Source: Bacillus sp. Marseille-Q3570
GTDB taxonomy: Bacteria; Bacillota; Bacilli; Bacillales; Fictibacillaceae
Assembly (NCBI RefSeq): GCF_946151055.1
Contig: NZ_CAMGYZ010000002.1
Span: forward strand, 248,001-312,000
DNA length: 64,000 nucleotides
Direction: 5' to 3'
Numbering within the stretch: the first letter of the stretch is position 1; every line of letters begins with the position of its first letter. Shown here one piece after another: positions 41,019 through 50,449 of the stretch. The notes under the pieces were generated by a model. It saw only the letters and a list, made by a program, of their open reading frames with translations. It was not told the origin of the DNA and made no database searches. Position numbers and translations under genes: made by a program.

Positions 41019-42400
41019 TAATCTAACTGTTGCTTTGTCTTTTCTAACAAGTCAAGCTGTTCATTGAGTTTGCTGACTTCGTAATCTAACATCTTATCAT
41101 AGATACCAAGAATAAGTTGTCCATAATTGGTACCCGGTACAGCCCATTTTCCATTTAAAGCGACCCATGTCGGTGCCGATCCGCGCGCTACGAGATTGAA
41201 CCGGGGATCTACTAGAGTCTCTCCATCTGGCAACCCAGCTTTTGAAGCATACGCATACAAGTGTTGGATATGCGCAGCCACTCCTTCTCGTGGCGTAGCG
41301 AAAGAAGCACCTGGTTCATCTGGTCCTGTTGCTCCGATTCCCGCATAGTTGTTCTGTTCTGGTTTCACGACACCTGTATATCTGAAATAATTCGTTTCAT
41401 GCACCGCTTGAGCATATGCTGCGTCTCCTCGAAGCCCGTATTTCTTTCCAATTTCAATGTAAAGGGATGCAAGGTTCGGAGCATTCGGATTGATCCGTTT
41501 CACAAATGCCTGCAGATTGGAAGCTACCAGGACACTTGAGCCTTGAATAGTAAAACCTTTGATCGGATCTGGTTGTGACGGCTCTTCCGGATCGCTTTTT
41601 CCTTCCGTTACGATAAAAGCATCTTGGATCCCTATACGTTTCAAGGCTGCAACTCTGCCTTCAGCATTCTTTTTTTCTGAAAATGCCCCAGCTTGTACAC
41701 GATAAAATTTAGTGCCATCGATCGTAATCGGATAAATATAAGCTTCAATTTTATTGTTCAAAAGGAACTGAGCCCGGTCTTTCGCATTTTCTTCCTCTTT
41801 AAAAGAGCCAGCAATGACCTTATATAAAGTGGCAGGGTCCGGGGCTGGTGCAGGTTTTTCCTTGAGGTTCAAGGCTTTGGCGATACCTATTGCAATCGCT
41901 TTGGAAACATCACGGACAAACTGATCATTTAGGATCAGTTTAAGATCATGTTCATTGTCCACGAACAAAACCTCCAACAACAATGCATTCATCCTTGTGT
42001 TCCGCAACACAAAGAAATTCGCCCTTTTCTGCCCACGATCGTTGACACCATATTTTTTTGCAGCAAACATGAACTCTTTGTGGACGACAGTCTGGATTTG
42101 TTTTGTACTGTCAGGGACAGTACCATTGAAAATATAGCTTTCGAACCCTCTTCCACCTGCAGCATTATGATGGATGGAACAGAAAAAGTCAGCTTTCTTA
42201 TTATTTGCAAAGTCTGTCCTTTCTTTCAAAGCCATCGTTTTGTCAGTTGTTCTAGTCATGAGGATTTCTGCTTCATAAGACTTCAGAAGATGGTCTCTTA
42301 CGAGAAGTGACACTTTCAGGTTAAAGTCTTTTTCTCTGTACTGCTTATAAACAGCACCTGTATCAGATCCTCCATGACCCGGATCTACAACAATTCTCAT
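41018..42400 (-). CDS. Amidase-SPOR-glucosaminidase, no signal peptide
   Basis: 460-residue cell-wall hydrolase. Residues 1-180: Amidase_3 with zinc ligands in DPGHGGSD, Glu, SIHHNAAGG and catalytic LLLEVLFVDN. About 190-265: two SPOR-like motifs (YKVIAGSFKEEENAKDR, YRVQAGAFSEKKNAEGR) that bind denuded peptidoglycan. About 290-445: glucosaminidase domain (AYAQAVHETNYFRYTG, NNYAGIGATG). There is no export signal; the same is true of B. subtilis CwlC, which lyses the mother cell, and that is the nearest analogy. ATG 42400 behind AGTGGTG; a TTG three bases earlier is possible. Cleaving both stem and glycan bonds in one protein is a notable fusion. Confidence 0.88.
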   Translation of the reverse strand: MRIVVDPGHGGSDTGAVYKQYREKDFNLKVSLLVRDHLLKSYEAEILMTRTTDKTMALKERTDFANNKKADFFCSIHHNAAGGRGFESYIFNGTVPDSTKQIQTVVHKEFMFAAKKYGVNDRGQKRANFFVLRNTRMNALLLEVLFVDNEHDLKLILNDQFVRDVSKAIAIGIAKALNLKEKPAPAPDPATLYKVIAGSFKEEENAKDRAQFLLNNKIEAYIYPITIDGTKFYRVQAGAFSEKKNAEGRVAALKRIGIQDAFIVTEGKSDPEEPSQPDPIKGFTIQGSSVLVASNLQAFVKRINPNAPNLASLYIEIGKKYGLRGDAAYAQAVHETNYFRYTGVVKPEQNNYAGIGATGPDEPGASFATPREGVAAHIQHLYAYASKAGLPDGETLVDPRFNLVARGSAPTWVALNGKWAVPGTNYGQLILGIYDKMLDYEVSKLNEQLDLLEKTKQQLD

Positions 42401-42500
42401 CAATTTTTCACCACTTTCAACAGATTATCACCCCTCACAAACAATATATTCCATTTCATGGAGATTGCTTGTACATCTATTTAGGTCCAGACCAAAATAA

Positions 42501-42530
42501 AAAGGTTGACTGCATTATACAGCCAACCTG
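42501..42530 (-). terminator. Terminator of the 57-aa gene
   Basis: AGGTTGGCTG ... CAGTCAACCT stem with TTTTTATTTT on the minus strand. Confidence 0.78.
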
Positions 42531-42559
42531 ATTTCAAAGATAATCATGGAATTAGTCAT

Positions 42560-42733
42560 TTAATTATTCGGTTTTTCTTCGTCTTCCTCTTTTTCATCTA
42601 TGTTAGGGTTGTTTTCCAATGGATCAATTGTATGTTTATAAGAATAACCCTTTGTTATTGCTGCCACGAAAAGAACCAAAACAACGATGATGATAAGAAT
42701 TGAGACAAGTAATACTTTGAACATCTTGTACAT
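42560..42733 (-). CDS. Small membrane protein with acidic tail, 57 aa
   Basis: Starts MYKMFKVLLVSIL; one membrane helix about residues 5-25, then KHTIDPLENNPNIDEKEEDEE. ATG 42733 has GGAAGGACGGG just before it; ATG 42724 is an alternative. Terminator 30 bases after the stop. Unknown function. Confidence 0.62.
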   Translation of the reverse strand: MYKMFKVLLVSILIIIVVLVLFVAAITKGYSYKHTIDPLENNPNIDEKEEDEEKPNN

Positions 42734-42808
42734 CCCGTCCTTCCACTTATCACTTTACCATAGAATACATTGTGACAGCAGTAAAATATTGACGTTTTCA
42801 AAACAGAA

Positions 42809-43333
42809 TCATTGTTTCCCGTATGTTGTGGTTACTCCCCAATAGTCTTCTGCAGTATTGTCATTCATAACCACATCAAGATCATGGAAAATCCGGTGGG
42901 AAATAAACAGTTCTTCGGTGGAGTTGGTCTTTAAAGCTTCTTCTATTCCTTCTGCAGCGCGCTCCATATCCTTCGCTAATGTACCTGTTGTTTCAGGTAA
43001 AAGGATGGTATTGATGTATTGGAGCTGTGAATGAAGTTCATCGTCTTTGCTCTTCGGATCGAACGTCCTCCATCCTCCCCACCCGAGCAATTCATTGAAA
43101 TAAGCATGCATTTTTGCTACTTCTCTCGAAAACTCCTCTTCCTTCCCATTCACAAAGATTGTATCCTCAGAAACGACCCGGACCTCCCCATTATCTTTCG
43201 CATCAGCTAGAGTAATAGACTCATCATTTGCCTTTTTAAACATTTGAATACCTGCCCATCCTCCAGTTACAACTATGAAGATCACTGACACTGATATGAT
43301 CATAACCAACTTTGATGGTCGTCTTACACTCAT
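42809..43333 (-). CDS. Membrane-anchored protein, 174 aa, unknown
   Basis: One N-terminal membrane helix (residues 9-30, LVMIISVSVIFIVVTGGWAG) and an exported helical domain of about 140 residues with FNELLGWGGWRTFDP and HRIFHDLDVVMN. The C-terminus AEDYWGVTTTYGKQ is distinctive. ATG follows AGGTTATC-type sequence with GGGGAGG. It is divergent from the 3D-domain wall protein. Not recognised. Confidence 0.68.
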   Translation of the reverse strand: MSVRRPSKLVMIISVSVIFIVVTGGWAGIQMFKKANDESITLADAKDNGEVRVVSEDTIFVNGKEEEFSREVAKMHAYFNELLGWGGWRTFDPKSKDDELHSQLQYINTILLPETTGTLAKDMERAAEGIEEALKTNSTEELFISHRIFHDLDVVMNDNTAEDYWGVTTTYGKQ

Positions 43334-43542
43334 CGTGATAACCTCCCCGTTCGAATTTTACCTCTCCCTTTCGTAATGGATTTTCCTATATTTGGTGTAT
43401 ATGACAATCCTATCAGACACTTGTATTTTAAACGTAACCCCTTTGTAATTGCACTATTATTGTCATGTCATAATGTCCTTGTAGAATGTGCAATTGGGAC
43501 GCAAAAAACACGTCTCTAACTTCAAAGGAGGGAAACTTCTAT

Positions 43543-44421
43543 ATGTTCAAAAAGGTAGTATTGACTGCTGCGGTAGCAGGATCAGCTGTACTTGCACCAG
43601 CAGCAACACAGGCGGCAGATGTAGAAACGCCACTAAAGAAGAATATGTGGCATGATGATATCCACACAGTTCAACAAGACCTGAAAGAATTAGGTTTTTT
43701 CGACTATGATAAAACAACCGGTTACTACGGTGATATCACGCATAAAGGTGTGAAAGGGTTCCAGCAGGAGTATGGTCTTGACCCTACAGGAACGATCGAT
43801 CAAGAAACTGCCGATGTATTGAAAGAAGCAACAGAAATGATCGAACGCGGTGATCGCGGTAAAGCGGTTGAACATTTACAAGAACATCTGACCGAATTGA
43901 AGCTATATGACTATAAAGTAGATGGCATCTTCGGACCATTGACTGAAAAAGCTGTAACAGAATATCAAGAAAAGAATGATCTTCAAGTGGACGGTATTGC
44001 AGGTCCTCAAACAAAAACAGCCTTATTTGAATTGAGACAAGCCGCACAACCAGATAATGAAGTTGCAGCTGCTGAAAAAGAAACTTCTGAAACAAATGAC
44101 AGTGGACAAGCGTCTGCTGACGATGAAGAACAAAAAACGCTCACAATGGAAGCGACAGCCTATACAGCAAACTGTGATGGTTGCTCTGGTGTAACAGCTA
44201 CAGGAATCGACTTGAATGCCAACCCGAATCAAAAGGTCGTTGCTGTTGATCCAGACATCATCCCTCTTGGAACTGAGGTTTACGTTGAAGGATACGGTCG
44301 TGCTGTAGCAGGAGATACAGGTGGAGCGATCGACGGTAACAAGATCGATTTATACATGCAATCTGAAGAAGATGCAACAAACTTCGGAAAGCAACAAGTT
44401 GAAGTCACCATCTTGGATTAG
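43543..44421 (+). CDS. Cell-wall protein: two PG-binding domains plus 3D domain
   Basis: 292 residues. Signal peptide (KKVVLTAAVAGSAVLAPAA, cleavage about residue 26), two peptidoglycan-binding_1 repeats (DIHTVQQDLKELGFFDYD and KAVEHLQEHLTELKLYDY), a Glu/Asp-rich linker, then a 3D (Asp-Asp-Asp) domain with AYTANCDGCSGVTATGID, AVDPDIIPLGT, AGDTGGAI and KIDLYM. The three aspartates are intact. The layout is like B. subtilis YocH-group muralytic proteins. ATG 43543 behind AAAGGAGGG. No exact WalR box was found upstream. A strong terminator follows. Confidence 0.9.
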   Translation: MFKKVVLTAAVAGSAVLAPAATQAADVETPLKKNMWHDDIHTVQQDLKELGFFDYDKTTGYYGDITHKGVKGFQQEYGLDPTGTIDQETADVLKEATEMIERGDRGKAVEHLQEHLTELKLYDYKVDGIFGPLTEKAVTEYQEKNDLQVDGIAGPQTKTALFELRQAAQPDNEVAAAEKETSETNDSGQASADDEEQKTLTMEATAYTANCDGCSGVTATGIDLNANPNQKVVAVDPDIIPLGTEVYVEGYGRAVAGDTGGAIDGNKIDLYMQSEEDATNFGKQQVEVTILD

Positions 44422-44430
44422 TATGGATGA

Positions 44431-44463
44431 AGAGTTGACCTGAATGCAGGTCAACTCTTTTTC
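44431..44463 (+). terminator. Terminator of the 3D-domain gene
   Basis: AGAGTTGACCTG-aatg-CAGGTCAACTCT, 12-base perfect stem, with TTTTTC. Confidence 0.92.
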
Positions 44464-44471
44464 TGTTCCAC

Positions 44472-44562
44472 TTAAAGAAAGTATAAAAATGCTTTCTTCA
44501 GTATAAGCGCAACTAATGGCTCAGCCTACGCCTAAGGCTTGGCTTTACCAAGTTTAATTTAA
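44472..44562 (-). repeat. MITE-like element B, copy 7
   Basis: Full length, minus orientation. One end TTAAAGAAA; the other end AATTTAA includes the TAA stop of the AlkA-type gene. Inside are CTTGGTAAAGCCAAG, GGCGTAGGCTGAGCC and GCGCTTATACTGAAG, all in the consensus order. Confidence 0.85.
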
Positions 44563-45479
44563 GGAGCTGTCTTCAGATACTGCCACATATAGAAAGTGAT
44601 ATAACTTTCCCAGGGATTCCAGTTCTCCTCCTCCGCCAACATACGTATTTCTTCTGTCTGCGGCTGCAAATCCACTTCATAAATCGACCTTACCGCATTT
44701 CGCAGACCGACATCTGCGGCTGGTAATACATCTGGTCGGTTTAAGCCGAATAACATTAAACATTCGATTGTCCATCTTCCAATTCCTCTAAATGGAAGTA
44801 ATTCCTCGATGATTTCTTCATTCGAACTTGTCCATAAATGCTCGAGATCAATCCTTCCGGTTACAACGTTTCTGGCAAAATCAATAATGTATTCTGCTTT
44901 CCTTTGACTGAATGAGAGCTCGCGAAGCTGTTCGTATTCAAGTTCAGCCACAGCTTCTGGCCGAGGGAAAAGGTAAAGATCGACTCCATGCAATGGCCTG
45001 ATATCACCTGCAAACCGAATGAAGCGTTCCTTTAGTGTAGCAGCAAATGTAAGGTTGATTTGTTGGCCAATGATCGTATCGACCATCACCTCGAACAAGT
45101 CAGGGTTGGACAGGATCCTCATTCCATGAAATTCACTGATCAACATCTCGATTTTTTCATTACCTTTGAAAGAACCGTAAAATTCCTCCAGCGAATTTCC
45201 TGCTCCGAACATTCTTGATAAATATTCTCTTATAGCTTGAGCTTCTTCCTTATCCTTCTTTTTTGTGTTTGTTACAATGGACACTCCATTTTCGCGATGT
45301 TCGATTTTCGCATCCAACAAGTATGGTTTCTCACCTAAATGGATCCATTTTAGGAAGCGATTCTCATCTTGGTCGATCACCATTGGTTTTAATGTTTCTG
45401 TGGTACGATGATGTCTTTTAAAGGTATGGCGAAACGAAAAAGGACCTTTAATCATTATTTCATTATATGTTTTTTCCAT
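44559..45479 (-). CDS. DNA-3-methyladenine glycosylase, AlkA type
   Basis: 306-residue base-excision repair enzyme. HhH-GPD hairpin LLPFRGIGRWTIECLMLF with catalytic Asp in VLPAADVGLRN; N-terminal AlkA-like beta domain (GPFSFRHTFKRHH) and IIGQQINLTFAATLKERF, the helix preceding the active cleft. B. subtilis AlkA has 303 residues. It removes alkylated purines. ATG 45479. The last codon is followed directly by element B copy 7. Confidence 0.9.
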   Translation of the reverse strand: MEKTYNEIMIKGPFSFRHTFKRHHRTTETLKPMVIDQDENRFLKWIHLGEKPYLLDAKIEHRENGVSIVTNTKKKDKEEAQAIREYLSRMFGAGNSLEEFYGSFKGNEKIEMLISEFHGMRILSNPDLFEVMVDTIIGQQINLTFAATLKERFIRFAGDIRPLHGVDLYLFPRPEAVAELEYEQLRELSFSQRKAEYIIDFARNVVTGRIDLEHLWTSSNEEIIEELLPFRGIGRWTIECLMLFGLNRPDVLPAADVGLRNAVRSIYEVDLQPQTEEIRMLAEEENWNPWESYITFYMWQYLKTAP

Positions 45480-45685
45480 TTGTTACCGACCTTTCCATTA
45501 CAATTGTTACAGTTTTTTCGGAGTTGTTAAAAGAGATTTACATACCTACATATACATGTGACAAATTCGAATAAATTAGGTGACATACGATTCATTCATA
45601 AACCGGCAGGGTATGTTAGACGTAGCACATACTACTTTTTATTATGTATTCTAGAAAAATATTTTGCACCTTGGAGGCCCTGGTT

Positions 45686-46711
45686 ATGAGTAAACAAGGA
45701 ACACGTGAATTCTATTTCGACAATGCGAAGTTCATATTGATTTTTCTCGTTGTATTCGGACATTTCATCAGTCCGCACAAAGGAGATAGTGAAGCATTAT
45801 ATACCATCTATACCTTTATTTATACCTTCCATATGCCGGCATTCATTTTAATCGGAGGCTTTTTCTCAAAGAGTATAAAAAAACCTGGATACTTGAAAAA
45901 GATATTCAAGAAGATCCTGATTCCTTATTTCATTTTCCAGCTTATCTATTTCGTACTCCATAGAATTTGGAATGGTAAAGAAACATTGACTTTATTCGAT
46001 CCTTATTGGACATTATGGTTCTTATTGAGCATGGTTCTGTGGAATGTATTACTGCTTCTATTCGTCAAAATGAAGCATCCGGCAATCATGATGATCGTAG
46101 CAATGACAATCGGTATATTTGCAGGTTACATCCAAGATATCGGCACATATTTCAGTCTATCCAGAACTTTTGTATTCTTCCCGGTCTTCCTTGGCGGTTA
46201 CCTGTTGAAAAAGGAACACTTTTACGCCATGTTGCGTCCTGAAAGAAGGATTGCAGCAGGCTTGATCTTAGTTGGAATGTTTGTCAGTTATTATTTCTTC
46301 TTCCCGCAAGAAGCGAAAGATTGGCTGCTGGCATCATCCTCTTATGAAGATTTAGGTGTGGAGCTAGGGCAAGCATGGTTCATCCGTATGTTGATGTATG
46401 GACTTATGGCTCTTGCTACATTCAGTTTCATGGCGATCGTTCCTAGAAGGAAGATGTTCTTTACACATCTAGGAACAAGAACCTTATATGTATATTTGTT
46501 ACATGGATTCATCGTCAAACTGTTCGAGTTAACACCGTTTTATGATAAGGTCAGCGATTCTGGGAATTATTTCACATTATTGATATTGGCGGTTATCGTG
46601 ACGTTGATAACGGCTTCAAAACCGATCATTACACTGGCACAACCTATGATCGAACTTAAAGCCAGTTTGATTCAACGATATATGGATCGAAAAACGGCAG
46701 ATGCTTCCTAG
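45686..46711 (+). CDS. Membrane acyltransferase, fucose-4-O-acetylase-like
   Basis: 341 residues, about ten membrane helices, of the acyltransferase 3 group (COG3594-like). N-terminal REFYFDNAKFILIFLVVFGH holds the conserved Asp/His region; TIYTFIYTFHMPAFILIGG is the second family block. Transfers acetyl groups to extracellular sugars or polymers. ATG 45686 chosen behind TTGGAGG; longer reading from 45644 has none. Followed by a perfect terminator. Confidence 0.88.
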   Translation: MSKQGTREFYFDNAKFILIFLVVFGHFISPHKGDSEALYTIYTFIYTFHMPAFILIGGFFSKSIKKPGYLKKIFKKILIPYFIFQLIYFVLHRIWNGKETLTLFDPYWTLWFLLSMVLWNVLLLLFVKMKHPAIMMIVAMTIGIFAGYIQDIGTYFSLSRTFVFFPVFLGGYLLKKEHFYAMLRPERRIAAGLILVGMFVSYYFFFPQEAKDWLLASSSYEDLGVELGQAWFIRMLMYGLMALATFSFMAIVPRRKMFFTHLGTRTLYVYLLHGFIVKLFELTPFYDKVSDSGNYFTLLILAVIVTLITASKPIITLAQPMIELKASLIQRYMDRKTADAS

Positions 46712-46761
46712 CTTCGACAAATCCTCGCTATCACCTGGGAAATACTGTGATTTTTCGACAC

Positions 46762-46798
46762 AAAAAGGGCGCCACTTTAAAAGTGGCGCCCTTTTTTC
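46762..46798. terminator. Very strong bidirectional terminator
   Basis: AAGGGCGCCACTTT-AA-AAGTGGCGCCCTT with A and T runs on either side. Confidence 0.93.
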
Positions 46799-46801
46799 TT
46801 T

Positions 46802-47018
46802 AATGATTATTCAACTACTAGCATCGCTGTCATTTCATGGTGTCCTTCCCCACTTTGTTTGTGCTGGGTATCTACCCGAAGATTCATACCACATTGCTTA
46901 CGGAGAGTGTACCTTTTCCATATTTCGCTTGCAGCTTCTTAAAATTGCAGGCGGTCAAATCATACGCTTCGTCCCAGGACACTAAGAAGACCTGATATTG
47001 TTTTTTGAGCCTAAACAT
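46802..47018 (-). pseudogene. Remnant of a molybdopterin oxidoreductase
   Basis: On the minus strand residues VFLVSWDEAYDLTACNFKKL then QAKYGKGTLS resemble the conserved 'SWDEAL-x-KYG' block of formate dehydrogenase/nitrate reductase alpha subunits, but only about 44 codons remain before a stop, and another short open segment (CGMNLRVDTQHKQSGEGHHE) follows in a different frame. Start and both flanks of a real gene are missing. Confidence 0.5.
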
Positions 47019-47049
47019 AAAAAAGATAACCTGCCTAAACAAGTCATCT
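47018..47049 (-). terminator. Terminator of the S8 protease gene
   Basis: Minus strand AGATGAC/GTTATCT stem followed by TTTTTTATG. Confidence 0.65.
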
Positions 47050-47060
47050 CTCATAATTAT

Positions 47061-48785
47061 CTATTGATTGGAAGTCAGGTTCAGACTACTCGTTCCTGCA
47101 CTCAAGTCTAAGTAGTAGGATCCGTCTCCAGAATAAGAGGAAACTTTGAGCGTGTAAGTTCCTGTCGTTGTCGGTTTGAATGTAAGCGTTTCTTGTCGTT
47201 CAGTACCTTCTGCCTTTGCTACCTGCTGACCTGATGGGTTGTAGAGATAGACATCGAAATCCGGATCACTTCCCCACCATAAGAATCCTGGCTGCCAATC
47301 TGGAATGATCAATGTTACAGCCGCTGGATAGTTCGTATTATCCACATTGAATTGATACGTATCTGCTGCACCAGATCCTCCTAGAGAATTCTGTTCAGCG
47401 AAATGATTCGGCTTCGCAATGTTTGTACCTGATAGATTACCAGCATCACTGATTGCTGCAAAACCATCCAGGAAACCATGTCCATAATCGACATCTTTAC
47501 CTGCAGGACCCCAATCTTCAGCCGTATCGGCAATGATATTTTTCACCTGGTTCGGAGTAAGTGAAGGATTCGCTTCAAGCATCAAGGCGATCGTACCGGC
47601 AGTGAACGGAGTCGCCATGCTTGTTCCAGAATAGGTTACATAACCACTACCGCTGTTCGCCTCTGCCGCTGTCAAGTTATATCCTGGTGCAACGACATCA
47701 GGCTTGATGCGTCCATCTGCTGTTTCTCCACGGCTTGAAAAATAAGCCAGGAAATAGCCGCCTTCTCCAAGGTCAGCACCAGCACCTACTGTGATGACTT
47801 TTTCAGCAGCGCCTGGTGAACCTACGGTCTTTTTACTAGGTCCTGCATTTCCTGCAGCAACTGTTACTGCCAGTCCAGCATCCACTGCATTATTGACTGC
47901 CTGGGAGGTAGAATCGGTACCGTCCGAACTTGCTGATGTCCCTAGACTCAAGCTCAATACTTCGATACCATACACATCTTTATTTTCAACAGCCCATTCG
48001 ATTCCAGCAGTTACTGTACTCATACTTCCGCTTCCCTGGCTGTCCAATACTTTGACACCAACTAAAGCAGCACCTGGTGCCACACCTTTATGTGTCGGGT
48101 TTCCATCCCCATCACCGGCTACTGTACTCGCCACATGCGTGCCATGACCTTGATCGTCATAAGGGGTTGTACGATTGTTGACAAGGTCTTTCCATCCGAT
48201 GACTTTTCCTTCATCGAGATCGACGTGGCTTGCATCGATTCCTGTATCGATGACGGCTACCACCTGGTCATCCTTTGAATATGAATTGACATTTCCATCG
48301 CCATCTCCAGTCAATCCGTAATCTGCTCTTGCTTTTTCTGTTCCAAACCATGTATTTGCCGTTCCATTGAACGCCTTGACAGGAGCATCGTATTCAATCG
48401 ATTTGACGAATGGAATGTTTTCCAATTTTTCGATTTGCTTTTTCGTCAAAGTTGCTGCTACTCCGTTGATCGTTTTATCGAATTTGAATGTCGTATCGAA
48501 ATTTCCGACTTTCTTCATGATTGCTTCATGAGCCTTTTGGTTAGTCATCGAATTATCAAATTGGATGATGACCTCAACCTTATCTGAAGCCTTCTTTTCT
48601 GTAAGCATCGTCTCTAGATTGTCGAAGAGTTTGTTTTGGTTTTTGTTGACCATTGCAGGTGCAAAGTCAGGATTTTTCGCTTGTTGGAGCTTTTTATCTG
48701 CTTCTGCTCCGCTTGCGCCTCCTAAGGATGTAAATAACATACTTGTTGCTAATACTGCTGATGCGACCACATGCTTCTTTTTCAT
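47061..48785 (-). CDS. Secreted subtilisin-family protease
   Basis: 574 residues: signal peptide to about 27, I9-type propeptide (KVEVIIQFDNS to FVKSIEYDAP, 68-135), then the S8 domain with Asp180 (VIDTGID), His214 (GHGTHVAS) and Ser389 (SGTSMATP). A pre-peptidase C-terminal (PPC) beta domain occupies about 480-574 with DFDVYLYNPSG and GTYTLKVSSYSG. ATG behind GGAGGGAAAGGG. Monocistronic. Extracellular protein digestion; the PPC domain is usually removed after export or assists binding. Confidence 0.95.
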   Translation of the reverse strand: MKKKHVVASAVLATSMLFTSLGGASGAEADKKLQQAKNPDFAPAMVNKNQNKLFDNLETMLTEKKASDKVEVIIQFDNSMTNQKAHEAIMKKVGNFDTTFKFDKTINGVAATLTKKQIEKLENIPFVKSIEYDAPVKAFNGTANTWFGTEKARADYGLTGDGDGNVNSYSKDDQVVAVIDTGIDASHVDLDEGKVIGWKDLVNNRTTPYDDQGHGTHVASTVAGDGDGNPTHKGVAPGAALVGVKVLDSQGSGSMSTVTAGIEWAVENKDVYGIEVLSLSLGTSASSDGTDSTSQAVNNAVDAGLAVTVAAGNAGPSKKTVGSPGAAEKVITVGAGADLGEGGYFLAYFSSRGETADGRIKPDVVAPGYNLTAAEANSGSGYVTYSGTSMATPFTAGTIALMLEANPSLTPNQVKNIIADTAEDWGPAGKDVDYGHGFLDGFAAISDAGNLSGTNIAKPNHFAEQNSLGGSGAADTYQFNVDNTNYPAAVTLIIPDWQPGFLWWGSDPDFDVYLYNPSGQQVAKAEGTERQETLTFKPTTTGTYTLKVSSYSGDGSYYLDLSAGTSSLNLTSNQ

Positions 48786-49052
48786 TCCCTTTCCTCCCTC
48801 AATTTTTGTTGCATTTTAGAACTATTTTGATTTTTCTGTAGTTTAATCGTATTACATTCGACCTAGGATATAATGAGGAATAAGGGGGGTTTAACTGATT
48901 TTCAAAACTATGTAAAATGTAGGATTTATTTCAATTCCCCTGTTTTAAGAACAGGTATGACCCACCTTTTCAGGGAAGTGTTTATCTTTTTATATGATGG
49001 GAAAAGATTGATATACTTTATATAGCCAAACATTTGATAGGAGGTTTTCTAT

Positions 49053-50432
49053 ATGGCAAGCCAGACCGGATCAATTGTCCAACACTCATTAGATGCATTA
49101 CTGGAAGACGAGACCTTTTTACCAGATTTGAAGGAACAGGATAGAGAACAAGCTTTCACTTCTCTTACTGCGATTCTTTCAACACCGAACCATATACATA
49201 AGTCGTTTCTACGTATTGCATTAGAGAACGGGAAAGTGGTACGGATCCCATCATTTCGGGTCCAACACAACAATACGTTAGGTCCTTATAAAGGCGGGAT
49301 CCGTTTCCATGAGTCTGTCAATGAAGATGAAGTCACGAACCTTGCTTCACTCATGACATTGAAGAACGCCCTTCATGAAGTCCCCTTCGGCGGCGGAAAA
49401 GGCGGGGTCATCCTTAACCCAAGAAATTATTCAGTCAAAGAACTGCATCAAATCTGTAAAAAATATGTGCATTATTTCAGCGACATTTTAGGTCCAGATA
49501 AAGATATCCCAGCACCAGACATGGGGACGGGTGATCGTGAAATGGATTGGATGATGGCTGAATATAAGAGCATCCGCCCTGGTGCGACCTACAGGGGAAG
49601 TTTTACTGGAAAAAGTATCATCAATGGTGGTTCCCTCGGAAGAAGAGAAGCTACGGGTAAAGGGGTTTATTTCACCTTCCGTTACATGTTGTCGGATTTC
49701 ATGAAAGAAAACAGGGAATGGCTTGATGCCCAGGAGAACCCTTTTGCACATACAGCACTGGATCAGGAAGGGAAACCTTTGAAGATGGCCGTACAGGGAT
49801 TCGGAAATGTCGGCTCAGTTGCTGCTCTTGAGGCTCATCGATGCTCATATTTGAATAACAAAATCGTAGCCGTCAGTGATCGCAACGTCACGTTGTATAA
49901 TCCTCAAGGTCTTGATATCCCTGCACTTGTCGAATTTACCGCTAATAATGAGGGAGATCTGCCGACTACTGAAGCTGAGTTGAATGGATTGGAAATGAAA
50001 GCGGATATCCTCGACCGTGAAAAGGTACTCTATCTGGATGTTGATGTCCTGGTCCTTGCAGCACTCGAAGACCAGATCCATAAAGACAATGTAGAACAGG
50101 TCAAAGCAAAGATTGTCGTTGAAGGTGCCAACGCTCCTGTTACAGGTGAAGCAGATGAATATTTAGCAAACAATGGTGTCATCATCGTCCCTGATATCCT
50201 TGCAAATGCTGGAGGAGTGATTGTTTCCTATTTCGAATGGCTTCAAGGCCGCGAAACACAGTTCTATAGTGAACAGCAGGTGTTCGATATGCTCTTTGAA
50301 AAAATGCAATCAACAATGGATACCATTTTGCCTCAATTTTTCGGAGATCCTTTCCCTCTCAGGCAAAATTGCTACATCCAGGCCGTCATGAAGCTATCAA
50401 CGGTACTGTTCCGACAAGGGAAGTTGTATTGA
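49053..50432 (+). CDS. Glutamate dehydrogenase (Glu/Leu/Phe/Val family)
   Basis: 459 residues, longer than the 420-430 of RocG/GudB. Active-site lysines in LGPYKGGIRFH and PFGGGKGGV; NAD-binding GFGNVGSVAA; GANAPVT and the conserved C-terminal domain. An extra 25-30 residue segment lies about 210-235 (ENREWLDAQENPFAH). Catalyses glutamate to 2-oxoglutarate plus ammonia or the reverse. ATG 49053 behind GGAGG. Convergent with hutG; the hut pathway delivers its substrate. Element D copy 2 separates the two. Confidence 0.9.
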   Translation: MASQTGSIVQHSLDALLEDETFLPDLKEQDREQAFTSLTAILSTPNHIHKSFLRIALENGKVVRIPSFRVQHNNTLGPYKGGIRFHESVNEDEVTNLASLMTLKNALHEVPFGGGKGGVILNPRNYSVKELHQICKKYVHYFSDILGPDKDIPAPDMGTGDREMDWMMAEYKSIRPGATYRGSFTGKSIINGGSLGRREATGKGVYFTFRYMLSDFMKENREWLDAQENPFAHTALDQEGKPLKMAVQGFGNVGSVAALEAHRCSYLNNKIVAVSDRNVTLYNPQGLDIPALVEFTANNEGDLPTTEAELNGLEMKADILDREKVLYLDVDVLVLAALEDQIHKDNVEQVKAKIVVEGANAPVTGEADEYLANNGVIIVPDILANAGGVIVSYFEWLQGRETQFYSEQQVFDMLFEKMQSTMDTILPQFFGDPFPLRQNCYIQAVMKLSTVLFRQGKLY

Positions 50433-50449
50433 TCGAGTCAACGGCAAAA

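Noticed and set aside
43441-43542. WalR operator before the 3D-domain gene
   Set aside because: TGTNAN-like words are present but their spacing does not fit the N5 direct repeat.
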